From the NCBI GenBank assembly GCA_038230275.1, contig JBBRNO010000045.1, forward strand, positions 1 to 41,794: a stretch of DNA of 41,794 nt, written 5' to 3'. Each line of letters begins with the position of its first letter. Positions within the stretch are counted from its first letter, which is position 1. Below, in pieces: positions 22,094 through 29,401 of this stretch. The notes beneath the pieces are model-generated. The model did not search any database. It was not told the DNA's origin and saw only the letters and a program-made list of their open reading frames with translations. A program made the position numbers and the translations under genes. This DNA comes from JANXXV01 sp038230275 (GTDB lineage Bacteria; Acidobacteriota; Terriglobia; Bryobacterales; Bryobacteraceae).

Positions 22094-23212
22094 CTATTTA
22101 TTGAAGAATGAGCGGGTTGCGTCCAGAATACGGCTGCTGGCATGCCCGTCGCCGTAAGGGTTGTGAACGCGCGCCATCGACAAGTACTGTTCGTGGTCTT
22201 CCAGCAGCCGGGCGGCTTCGGCGACAATGCGTTTCCGGTCCGTTCCCACCAGCTTCACCGTGCCTGCTGCTACCGCCTCCGGCCGCTCCGTCTTATCCCG
22301 CATCACCAAGATCGGCTTGCCCAATGAGGGGCCTTCTTCCTGTACTCCGCCGGAATCTGTGATCAAGATATGCGCCCGCCGCATCAGATCGACAAACGGA
22401 ACATAGCTTTGCGGTTCAATCAGGTGGACGTTCGGCAGTTCGCGCAAATGGCGGTTTACGGGCCCTTGGACATTCGGATTCGGGTGCACCGGATACACAA
22501 TCTGGACATCGGGCCGTTGCGCCAATTCGGCCAAAGCCAGACAGATCTGCTCAAAGCCTTCGCCGAAGCTTTCACGCCGGTGCGCCGTAACCAACAGCAG
22601 CTTCTTGTCAGGATCCAGTTCCGGCCAACCGCGGGATGCCATGGTCCGATTCTCCAGACCATCACGCACGTGCATCACCGCATCAATGCAGGTATTGCCG
22701 GTGATGGAAATGGCGGCAGGATTGATTCCTTCCGCGATAAGATTCTGCGCGGCGGCACTGGTGGCGGCGAAATGCAACGCTGCCAACCGCGTGGTGAGAA
22801 CGCGATTCATCTCTTCCGGAAAAGGCTCCAGCATGTCGCCGGTGCGCAGGCCGGCTTCCACGTGGCCCACCGGGATCTGGCGGTAAAAAGCCCCCAGTGC
22901 GCCGCAGAAAGTAGTGGTGGTATCGCCTTGTACAAAAACCATGCTGGGCGATTGCGCAGCCAGGACGGGCTCGAGTCCGGCCAGAATTCTGGATGTCGAT
23001 TGGAACAGCGTTTGGCCCGGAAGCATGACGTCAAGATCGACGTCGGGACGAACCTGGAACGCCTCAAGCACCTGGTCCAAAAGTCCGCGATGTTGCGCTG
23101 TTACGCAGACCCGGACATCAAAATCCGGTGCATGCTTCCGCAGGTAAAGTACAACGGGACAAAGCTTGATTGCTTCCGGCCTGGTGCCGAAAATAAAAAG
23201 GAGACGCCGCAT
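22094..23212 (-). CDS. wecB: UDP-N-acetylglucosamine 2-epimerase (non-hydrolysing)
   Basis: Interconverts UDP-GlcNAc and UDP-ManNAc, supplying ManNAc-type sugars for surface polysaccharides. The 372-residue protein shows FGTRPEAIKLCPVV, the VFVQGDTTTTFCGALGAFY loop, PVGHVEAGLRTGDMLEPFPE, FPEEMNRVLTTRLA, TAHRRES, the active-site region VYPVHPNPNVQGPV and ITDSGGVQEEGPSLGKPIL. Length and motifs are all normal. It begins 21 bp after the stop of infA, so the two may share a transcript, an unusual pairing. Confidence 0.96.
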   Translation of the reverse strand: MRRLLFIFGTRPEAIKLCPVVLYLRKHAPDFDVRVCVTAQHRGLLDQVLEAFQVRPDVDLDVMLPGQTLFQSTSRILAGLEPVLAAQSPSMVFVQGDTTTTFCGALGAFYRQIPVGHVEAGLRTGDMLEPFPEEMNRVLTTRLAALHFAATSAAAQNLIAEGINPAAISITGNTCIDAVMHVRDGLENRTMASRGWPELDPDKKLLLVTAHRRESFGEGFEQICLALAELAQRPDVQIVYPVHPNPNVQGPVNRHLRELPNVHLIEPQSYVPFVDLMRRAHILITDSGGVQEEGPSLGKPILVMRDKTERPEAVAAGTVKLVGTDRKRIVAEAARLLEDHEQYLSMARVHNPYGDGHASSRILDATRSFFNK

Positions 23213-23233
23213 GCTTGGGCTGGACCGCCGCGG

Positions 23234-23452
23234 TTACTTGTGGCGATACGTGATACGGCCTTTCGTCAAATCGTACGGGGAGAGTTCCATGGTGACGCGA
23301 TCACCCGCCAAAACGCGGATGCGATTGCGGCGCAACTTGCCGGCCAGGTGCGCCAACACGGTGCGATCTACGTCCAGCTGTACGCTGAACAGGCCGCTGG
23401 GAAACTTTTCAACTACGGTTCCGGTGACTTCTATGCAATCTTCTTTACTCAT
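23234..23452 (-). CDS. infA: Translation initiation factor IF-1
   Basis: The 72-residue S1-fold protein binds the ribosomal A site during initiation. It reads MSKEDCIEVTGTVVEKFPSG, then AHLAGKLRRNRIRVLAGDRV and ends YDLTKGRITYRHK. This is the standard IF-1 end (usually 'yDltrGrI-yR-k'), and the length is exactly normal. AGAGG precedes the ATG. It is usually found near ribosomal protein genes; here it is followed by wecB and divergent from a methyltransferase gene, so it is displaced from the ribosomal cluster or a second copy. Confidence 0.95.
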   Translation of the reverse strand: MSKEDCIEVTGTVVEKFPSGLFSVQLDVDRTVLAHLAGKLRRNRIRVLAGDRVTMELSPYDLTKGRITYRHK

Positions 23453-23497
23453 TCGCCTCTTCTATTTGGAATTGGAATACACAACTACGCAACGATA

Positions 23498-23503
23498 AGT
23501 ATA
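23498..23503 (-). promoter_or_regulatory. Putative -10 element for infA
   Basis: On the minus strand TATACT lies 46 bp upstream of the infA ATG. A good -35 box was not found at the proper distance. The whole stretch 23453-23755 (303 bp) between infA and the divergent methyltransferase gene shows no convincing gene and must hold both promoters. Confidence 0.35.
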
Positions 23504-23755
23504 ACGTACTGTGGCTGCTGGACTTTCAGGCGAGGGGACTTCCAAAACCCTGCGCCTGGCATGAGCATTCTATCGCCGGCCGGTCCTGCATTTGCGAAGT
23601 TTTTGGGCGACGCCTATGCCGGTAGTATCATGCTGATTGTGAGTTGGCGAAATGGGGCTGAGTCGTTCTACACATTGAATAAGCGAAACAGCCCGAAGGT
23701 TGCCGGGGCTTTCCTCATACGTTTGCCGTCTCTTCCGGTTCGTGTCATCTAGCGA

Positions 23756-24340
23756 ATGTCCATTGATACCGATCACGCCGTCTACGGCAAAGTCTGGAAG
23801 AATCGCTTCGAAGAAACCGGCTGGTGGCACAGCTTCGAACTTCCGGACGGCACGCGCATCGAGGGAGTCAACAGTGTCGCCGGACTGAAGACGCGAATTT
23901 CGCAGTTCCCCATCCCGGAAGACCTCACCGGCAAGCGCGTCCTCGACATTGGTGCTTGGGATGGTTGGTTCACCTTCGAAATGGAACGCCGTGGCGCCGA
24001 TGTCATGGCCGTGGATTGCTGGGACAACCCGCGCTTCCGCTCCATGCAAAAAGTGTTCCAGTCGAAGTGCGAGTACCGCATCCTCGACATATACGAACTT
24101 ACGCCGGACCGCATCGGCTACTTCGACATCGTCCTGTTTATGGGCGTCTTGTATCACTTGAAACATCCCCTGCTGGCGCTGGAACGCGTTTGCGCACTGA
24201 CCAAAGACCTGGCCGCCGTGGACTCTTTTGTGCTTCGCGAGCAGGATCTGCCCGGCGTCAATCTGCAGCATGTGCCCATCATGGCCTTCTATGAGAACGA
24301 GCAACGGAACCGCGCCACCTCCGTCGGTTCCAATCTATAG
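23756..24340 (+). CDS. SAM-dependent methyltransferase, truncated 5' part
   Basis: A 194-residue product that carries only the catalytic half of a longer CmoB/DUF1698-like methyltransferase. It has YGKVWKNRFEETGWWHSFEL, motif I RVLDIGAWDGWFTFEMERRG (about 61-80) and motif IV GYFDIVLFMGVLYHLKHPLL, and runs to VPIMAFYENE. In relatives the sequence continues with a '-GN-DNWVGPN' segment and, in one acidobacterial group, a C-terminal beta domain. Here it turns into QRNRATSVGSNL and stops. The 8 bases GAGAACGA (24293-24300) recur at 27829-27836 in front of a matching 3' fragment. The product is probably non-functional or altered. Confidence 0.7.
   Translation: MSIDTDHAVYGKVWKNRFEETGWWHSFELPDGTRIEGVNSVAGLKTRISQFPIPEDLTGKRVLDIGAWDGWFTFEMERRGADVMAVDCWDNPRFRSMQKVFQSKCEYRILDIYELTPDRIGYFDIVLFMGVLYHLKHPLLALERVCALTKDLAAVDSFVLREQDLPGVNLQHVPIMAFYENEQRNRATSVGSNL
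24293..24300 (+). repeat. Left copy of 8-bp direct repeat GAGAACGA
   Basis: It lies in the methyltransferase codons for E-N-E/D. Joining this copy to the right copy (27829-27836) would remove 3,536 bp and keep the reading frame, giving FYENDDFCGNLDNWV. It could be a target-site duplication, recombination microhomology, or simply conserved codons in two paralogues. Confidence 0.5.
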
Positions 24341-24423
24341 CCCCGATCAGTTTCAAGCGCGGGGCCAATTGCTGACGTTCATTATCCGGGCGTTTTTCTC
24401 TTACAGAAGTGTGGTGCTGGAGT

Positions 24424-24442
24424 CGCCGCTGCCGTAGCGGCG
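24424..24442. terminator. Hairpin between convergent genes
   Basis: CGCCGCT-GCCGT-AGCGGCG: a 7-bp GC-rich stem with a 5-nt loop just downstream of the stop of the large NHL/Ig gene (minus strand, stop at 24448) and 84 bp after the truncated methyltransferase. No clear T-tract follows, so it may act as a transcript 3'-end stabiliser or a weak bidirectional terminator. Confidence 0.4.
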
Positions 24443-24447
24443 GCCGG

Positions 24448-27264
24448 CTAATCTTTCCGGACTACCTCGGACAGCACAGCCGATGCACTGGCGGCATACT
24501 GGCTGTTTCCCAGATATCTCACGGTGATGGAGTGAGTGCCCTTGGAGAGCTGCTCCGTGCCAAAGGTGGCAGACCCGTTGGTCAGGGTGGCAGTTCGAAG
24601 GACCGTCGATCCGTCGCGGAACTCCACTTGCCCGGTTACGGCCGCAGGCGATACGGTAGCCGTGAAGACCACATTGTCATGCGGCTCTACTGGATTGCGG
24701 CTGGCGGTGACCGTAGAAACAGTTACGCCCTTGTTGACTGTCTGCGGAATCGCTGGGGCGGAAGCACCAAGGAAGATGCCGTCGCCACTGTAGGTTGCAG
24801 TCAGGCTCTGGGTGCCCAAAACCAAACCGGACGTCGTCAAGAGCGCTACGCCATTGGTCACTGGCACGGTTGCCAGCAAGGTCCCTGCGGCAAAGAACGA
24901 TATCGCGCCGGTCGCGGACGCCGGCGTCACTGTCGCTCGCAGTGTCACTACTTGCTGGAGTGTTGATGGATTCGGCGTCGACGTAAGAGCAAGTGTGCTG
25001 ACAGTTTTCACGATAAGCTGACCCAGGGACGAAGTGCCGGCCGTGTTGGAAGCGTCTCCGCTATAGTTCGCCAAAATCGTGTGAGATCCCACGCTCAGGT
25101 TGCTTACAGTCAGACTAGCGACACCCGAATTGATCGCGACGGTTCCCAACGGAAAAAACCCAGAAATATCGCTATTGAAGAACTGGATCGTACCAGTGGC
25201 CGAAGCGGGTGAAATACTCACGCTAAAGGTCACGGGCGAAAATACCGTCTGCTGCGGATTGCTCGAAGTCATCGTCAGATTCGACAGAAACAAGACGAAT
25301 GTGCTTAGAGTGCCGGTCGAGGGAGATGTTACCTGATCTCCGCTGTAGTTTGCGGTAAGCGTATGTTGGCCTCCGCTCAAGCCGTTTGTTAAGAACGTTG
25401 ATCTGCCCCCGAAAATGGGAGCGGAACCCAGTACAGTGGCGCCGTCCAGGAATTGAACGGTTCCGGTGGCCGTAGGCGGCGTCACGTTGGCGATAATATT
25501 GTTCGGCTGTCCTGCCACGGGCGGGTTGATGTAAGTACTCAGGTTCAACGCCGAAGCACCCCTGACCGCCTGCACATAGACAGCGGATGTCACCGAACCA
25601 TAGTTGGCGTCCCCGCTGTAAACCGCGGTCAACGAATGCGAACCGGCCGGCAGGGACGTAGAGACTACGGCCGCTCCACTATTGAGAACCGCCGATCCAA
25701 GAATCGTTGCTCCCTCCATTAACTGCACGCTTCCCGTCAGCGAGGGAGGCGGCCCGGCCGTTGCGGGAGTCACCATAATGGAGAACGACAGTGGCGGCCC
25801 ATTCTCGGTGGAAGGATTGGTAGAACTGTTGAGTGTCACCGACGATCCTCGCTTCACCACCACCTGGAAGTCAGGTGAACGGCTCGATCCAGTGTTGTTG
25901 GAGGCGTCGAAAAGAGCGCCAAAAGTATGACTGCCAAGAGTCAGGCTCGGGATTGTCACCGAGGCCGAACCATTTGTCACCAAAACGGGCGATCCTAGGA
26001 ACGTGAAATTTTCGATAAATCCGAGCTGTCCGGCGGGCGTCCCGACATCAATCGCCATTACAGTAGCGCTCAGAGTTACAGGTTGACCTTCTACTGCCGG
26101 AACCGGCGCCAGTGGCCCGTAGGTCGCCGTGTACCCACTGAACTGTTGGTAGAAGACCTCGCGAACCCGGTGCCCCGCCGCCTCGGACAGCAACAACAAC
26201 CCGGTTTGATTTGCCGGAATCGACGGGGTTGTAAGAAACGCGAGTCCATTCAGTCCACTCAAACTTGTTTCTGTCGCGAACGTTCCGTCCGGAGGTTGGG
26301 TTGGCAGTTGGCTGACCAAAGGCTCAATGCCAGCCAACGTCGCAATCACTCCAGTAGAAAGATTCAAACGCCGCACGCGGTTATTGCTCGCGATCAACAA
26401 ATTGCCGTTTTTGTCGAGAACTGTCCCCAGCGGAAGCAGATTCGTCGCCGTGGCTTGGACGCCATCGCCGTTAAAAGGCAGCGAAATGCCAGTCCCGGCG
26501 ATAGTCGTGATGATCCCGCTCACAGCATCCACCCGCCGCACGCGATAGTTGGAAGTGTCGCTCACGAACAAGTTTCCGGATGCATCCACAGAGACCGCTT
26601 GCGGGGCATTTAGGGAAGCCAGCGTAGCCGCCCCACCGTCCCCGCTGAACCCTGCCGTTCCGTTTCCCGCCACCGTCGTGATGACGCCGGTCAGCGCGTC
26701 GATCCGTCGAATCCTGTGGCCGAGCTGCTCGACAACAAAAAGATTTCCCTGCGAATCGCCGGAGACCCAGGTGGGTCCGTAGATGCCGGCGCTGGTGGCT
26801 GGACCGCCATCGCCGCTCGAAACGGATGATCCGTTGCCCGCATACGTGGACACCGCGCCCGTCACCGCATCCGTTCGCAGGATGCGGTTATTCGCGCCAT
26901 CGGTGGTATAAATATTGTTCGCCAGATCCAGCGCCACGCAGAGATTCATGAGATTTGCGGTAGGGCCAGGTCCGAAAATATAAAAAGGCAAGCCAGTGCC
27001 TGCAACAATCGTGGTTGTGTTGGAAAATTCAAGCCGGTACACGAAGCCATTTCCTGCATCCGAGATCAGCAGCCGTCCAGAGGAGTCAAACACCATGCAC
27101 GACGGAGCCGTCAGAGCCAAACTCCTGGGAGGACCGCCGACTCCCGTTGTGCCGGGAAACCCAAACCCCGCGGCGGTAACAATAGTGCCGGTCTGACCGG
27201 TCTGCCCGGCTCCAATTCCAACCGCCAGAGACCCACAGACTAACAATTTCGAAATAAATGTCAA
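24448..27264 (-). CDS. Secreted NHL-repeat/bacterial Ig-like repeat protein
   Basis: A large exported protein, about 938 residues. The frame is open to 27378, but the likely start is the TTG at 27264: AAAGAGG precedes it at 8-nt spacing and the resulting MTFISKLLVCGSLAVGIGAGQ is a signal peptide. Residues about 25-340 are NHL-type beta-propeller repeats (TVAGNGTAGFSGDGGAAT, NNIYTTDGANNRILRTD, GNLFVSDTSNYRVRRVD). The rest is six Ig-like domains of about 90-100 residues, most with the 'TGtVqF-dG---lGs---nG-a--t---L--GsHtltA-YsGD' pattern. No enzyme motif is visible. It is probably a surface or secreted binding protein. It sits between the two methyltransferase fragments. Confidence 0.85.
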   Translation of the reverse strand: MTFISKLLVCGSLAVGIGAGQTGQTGTIVTAAGFGFPGTTGVGGPPRSLALTAPSCMVFDSSGRLLISDAGNGFVYRLEFSNTTTIVAGTGLPFYIFGPGPTANLMNLCVALDLANNIYTTDGANNRILRTDAVTGAVSTYAGNGSSVSSGDGGPATSAGIYGPTWVSGDSQGNLFVVEQLGHRIRRIDALTGVITTVAGNGTAGFSGDGGAATLASLNAPQAVSVDASGNLFVSDTSNYRVRRVDAVSGIITTIAGTGISLPFNGDGVQATATNLLPLGTVLDKNGNLLIASNNRVRRLNLSTGVIATLAGIEPLVSQLPTQPPDGTFATETSLSGLNGLAFLTTPSIPANQTGLLLLSEAAGHRVREVFYQQFSGYTATYGPLAPVPAVEGQPVTLSATVMAIDVGTPAGQLGFIENFTFLGSPVLVTNGSASVTIPSLTLGSHTFGALFDASNNTGSSRSPDFQVVVKRGSSVTLNSSTNPSTENGPPLSFSIMVTPATAGPPPSLTGSVQLMEGATILGSAVLNSGAAVVSTSLPAGSHSLTAVYSGDANYGSVTSAVYVQAVRGASALNLSTYINPPVAGQPNNIIANVTPPTATGTVQFLDGATVLGSAPIFGGRSTFLTNGLSGGQHTLTANYSGDQVTSPSTGTLSTFVLFLSNLTMTSSNPQQTVFSPVTFSVSISPASATGTIQFFNSDISGFFPLGTVAINSGVASLTVSNLSVGSHTILANYSGDASNTAGTSSLGQLIVKTVSTLALTSTPNPSTLQQVVTLRATVTPASATGAISFFAAGTLLATVPVTNGVALLTTSGLVLGTQSLTATYSGDGIFLGASAPAIPQTVNKGVTVSTVTASRNPVEPHDNVVFTATVSPAAVTGQVEFRDGSTVLRTATLTNGSATFGTEQLSKGTHSITVRYLGNSQYAASASAVLSEVVRKD

Positions 27265-27295
27265 AATGTCAACCTCTTTTTCCCAGGTACAATAA

Positions 27296-27324
27296 GGAAT
27301 ACCCTTTGTACCACTAAACGTCAA
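27296..27324 (-). promoter_or_regulatory. Promoter of the NHL/Ig-repeat gene
   Basis: On the minus strand TTGACG (27319-27324) and TATTCC (27296-27301) are separated by exactly 17 bp, a sigma70-type arrangement. The predicted start would leave a leader of about 25 nt before the TTG start codon at 27264. Confidence 0.5.
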
Positions 27325-27364
27325 GGATTTGCCTAAATAAACGCCCTTAGAATGCGCCTTAATT

Positions 27365-27440
27365 TCTAAGGGAAACACCCGCCGTGACTTAGGAGCGTCA
27401 CCTCCCGTGGGTTTCCCTTAGAGATTTCTTCACCCACGGG
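27365..27440. repeat. Nested and overlapping inverted repeats
   Basis: TCTAAGGGAAAC (27365-27376) pairs perfectly with GTTTCCCTTAGA (27411-27422). Between these arms GTGAC (27384-27388) pairs with GTCAC (27397-27401). CCCGTGGG (27404-27411) pairs with CCCACGGG (27433-27440) and overlaps the second 12-bp arm by one base. The structure lies between the NHL/Ig gene and the hpnH remnant, which start in opposite directions. It may be the end of a mobile or REP-like element or a leader structure. Confidence 0.65.
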
Positions 27441-27453
27441 ACAATAGAGTCGT

Positions 27454-27828
27454 ATGGGTGTACCAGTCTCGCAGATGTGGACCGTAGCAACTTACGTGTT
27501 GCGGCAAAAGATCGCCAAGCGGCGTCAATACACGCTCATGCTGATTCTGAAGCCGCTATTCCGTTGCAACCCGGCCTACGCCGGCTGCGGAAAAATTCAA
27601 TACCCGGCCCACATTCCGTAGAAGAAGTTATCCCCTGAGGAGTGTTTCAAAGCCGTGGATGAATGCGGCGCGCCGATGGTTTCTAATCCCGGCGGCGAGC
27701 CGCTCATGCACCCGCAAATTAAGGAAATCGTCGAATGTCTGGTCGCCCGCAAGAAGTACATCTACCTCTGCACCAACGCTCTTTTGCTGGAAGAAAAGAT
27801 CGGCCAGTTCACACCGAGCAAGTACCTC
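27454..27828 (+). pseudogene. hpnH: hpnH fragment (hopanoid radical-SAM enzyme), broken
   Basis: HpnH joins adenosine to a hopene in hopanoid synthesis. From the ATG at 27454 the frame reads MGVPVSQMWTVATYVLRQKI and continues through the radical-SAM region. It has an in-frame TAG at 27619-27621, then CFKAVDECGAPMVSNPGGEP, LMHPQIKEIVE, KYIYLCTNALLLEEK and FTPSKYL. The 4Fe-4S motif CxxxCxxC is damaged: Cys38-NPA-Tyr42-AG-Cys45, with the middle Cys replaced by Tyr. Only the first third of the family's roughly 340 residues is present. At 27829 the same frame runs straight into methyltransferase-like sequence. Confidence 0.75.
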
Positions 27829-28529
27829 GAGAACGACGATTTCTGTGGCAACTTGGACAATTGGGTAGCGCTTGTGTAGCGTGCCACCGCAAGTGGGAAG
27901 ATCCGCCAACTCCGGCTGCGCCGGCCCCCGAGCTTCTAACGGCGTTGCATACGAACTACGGAATCAACTTCGATACCCATCGCGACGAATACGTGGCCTG
28001 CTTCTTTCGCACCAGGGAGCAAAGCCTGACGCGGAATGATGTCCAGGCCGAGGCGGGAGGTTACGGTGCGCGGCCGGTCCACATCAGCGGCGTGGATGGC
28101 GTCTGGCAGGCGAATTTCAAGCTGCCTCCGGGGCTGCCGGCCGGATGGCAGGACGTTCGTGTCCGTGTTCGTGCCAGTGCGCCAAGCAACGCTCAAACGA
28201 TAGCGGTCGATGTCCCAATCGGCGACGCGCAACTGGAAATCGCCGGAGTGCGCGACGCTGTCACCTCCATCGTGAACCGCTTGGACCTCAGCCGGGGCCG
28301 CCACCTCAGCCTCTGGATTGGCGGTCTGCCACCGAATGCCGATCGCAATAATGTGCACATCTTCGTGGATGGCCACAAAGCCATCATTTCCTACTTCGCG
28401 CTTTACGCGGAAGGCTTGCGTCAAGTGAATGTCCAGATCTCTCGGAACGTGTCCGCAGGCACCGCAATGCTCACTTTGCAGCTGGCGCACAATGCGGCGG
28501 AGCCGGTTGCCATCGAAATTGCAGACTAG
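27829..28529 (+). pseudogene. 3' remnant of a methyltransferase with C-terminal beta domain
   Basis: The first part (ENDDFCGNLDNWV) is the segment that follows 'MAFY' in methyltransferases like the one at 23756. The frame ends at a TAG (27874-27876). In another frame, from about 27867, the sequence continues SACVACHRKWEDPPTP, then NYGINFDTHRDEYVACFFRT, DVQAEAGGYGARPVHISGVD, WQANFKLPPGLPAGWQDVRV and VDGHKAIISYFALYAEGLRQ to the stop at 28529. From memory this matches the C-terminal domain fused to a group of acidobacterial methyltransferases. Around 30 codons between the two parts appear deleted with a frame change. The second part alone is an open frame of about 220 codons and could be mistaken for a gene. 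Confidence 0.6.
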
Positions 28530-28568
28530 GGACCGCAGCTCGGGTGCACAATCTATTTAGGAGACAGC

Positions 28569-29369
28569 ATGCCGAAATTGCAGGGAAAGAATGTTTTGAT
28601 CACAGGCGCCTCGTCCGGCATCGGCCGGGCCATTGCCATCCGTTTCGCCAAGGAAGGGGCAAACGTGGCCATAAATCATTTCAACGACGCGGAACAGGCC
28701 GAAGTCACCAGGCAGTTGGCCTATGCGGCGCGTGCAGGCGAGGCAGGACAGCTGATGGTGGTGGCCGGCGACGTCTCTGTCGAACAACAAGTGAAGGAAA
28801 TGTTTGCAGACGTTATCCGGACTCTAGGATCGCTGGATGTGTTGGTAAACAACGCCGGAATTCAGAAGGCGTGCCCAAGCCATGAACTGGAAGCAAGCGA
28901 TTTCGACCGCGTACTCGCCGTGAATCTTCGCGGTTCGTTTCTGTGCGCGCGCGAAGCGATTCGCCATTTTCTCCCGCGCGGCAGTGGCGTGATTGTGAAC
29001 AACTCCAGCGTTCACGAAATCATTCCGAAACCGAAATATCTCAGCTACTCCATCAGCAAAGGCGGTATGGAGAATCTTACCCGCACACTTGCCCTTGAGT
29101 ACGCGGCCAGCGGCATTCGTGTAAATGCCGTGGGGCCGGGTGCGGTAGTCACGCCTATCAACAAAGCTTGGATCGACAATCCCAAAGCGCGTGGAGAAGT
29201 GGAGAGTCACATTCCAATGGCCCGGCCGGCCGAGGCGGACGAGATTGCGGCGGTGTTCGCCTTCCTCGCCTCTGACGAAGCTTCCTACATCACCGGACAA
29301 ACGATCTTCGCCTGCGGTGGGCTCTCGCTGTTTCCTGAATTCCGCACCGCCTGGGCTTCCGGGGAATAA
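28569..29369 (+). CDS. SDR-family oxidoreductase, glucose 1-dehydrogenase-like
   Basis: A 266-residue NAD(P)-dependent short-chain dehydrogenase. Cofactor motif TGASSGIG is at 12-19 and NNAG near residue 95. The catalytic Ser lies in NNSSVHEIIPKPKYLSYSISK, with Tyr and Lys in Y-S-I-S-K. The PGAVVTPINKAW loop and the C-terminal GQTIFACGGLSLFPEF (usually 'G----vDGG-sly--f') are as in bacterial glucose 1-dehydrogenases. AGGAGACAGC precedes the ATG. The next gene, 32 bp away, is a glycogen debranching enzyme, which supports a sugar substrate. The exact substrate is not provable from sequence. Confidence 0.88.
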   Translation: MPKLQGKNVLITGASSGIGRAIAIRFAKEGANVAINHFNDAEQAEVTRQLAYAARAGEAGQLMVVAGDVSVEQQVKEMFADVIRTLGSLDVLVNNAGIQKACPSHELEASDFDRVLAVNLRGSFLCAREAIRHFLPRGSGVIVNNSSVHEIIPKPKYLSYSISKGGMENLTRTLALEYAASGIRVNAVGPGAVVTPINKAWIDNPKARGEVESHIPMARPAEADEIAAVFAFLASDEASYITGQTIFACGGLSLFPEFRTAWASGE

Positions 29370-29401
29370 GATACCATCACTCTGGCATTTGCAAGTTGAA
29401 A

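Noticed and set aside
22370..23752. A 460-codon plus-strand frame opposite wecB and infA
   Set aside because: It is antisense to two firmly identified genes and shows no recognisable motif.
24301..27828. A classical insertion sequence or composite transposon between the two methyltransferase fragments
   Set aside because: No transposase gene and no matching terminal inverted repeats at the segment ends (GCAACGGAAC on the left, AGTACCTC on the right).
27735..28529. A long plus-strand frame of 264 codons starting at 27735
   Set aside because: Its first 45 codons are the wrong frame of the hpnH and methyltransferase fragments. Only the part after about 27867 is homologous sequence, so it is not one real gene.
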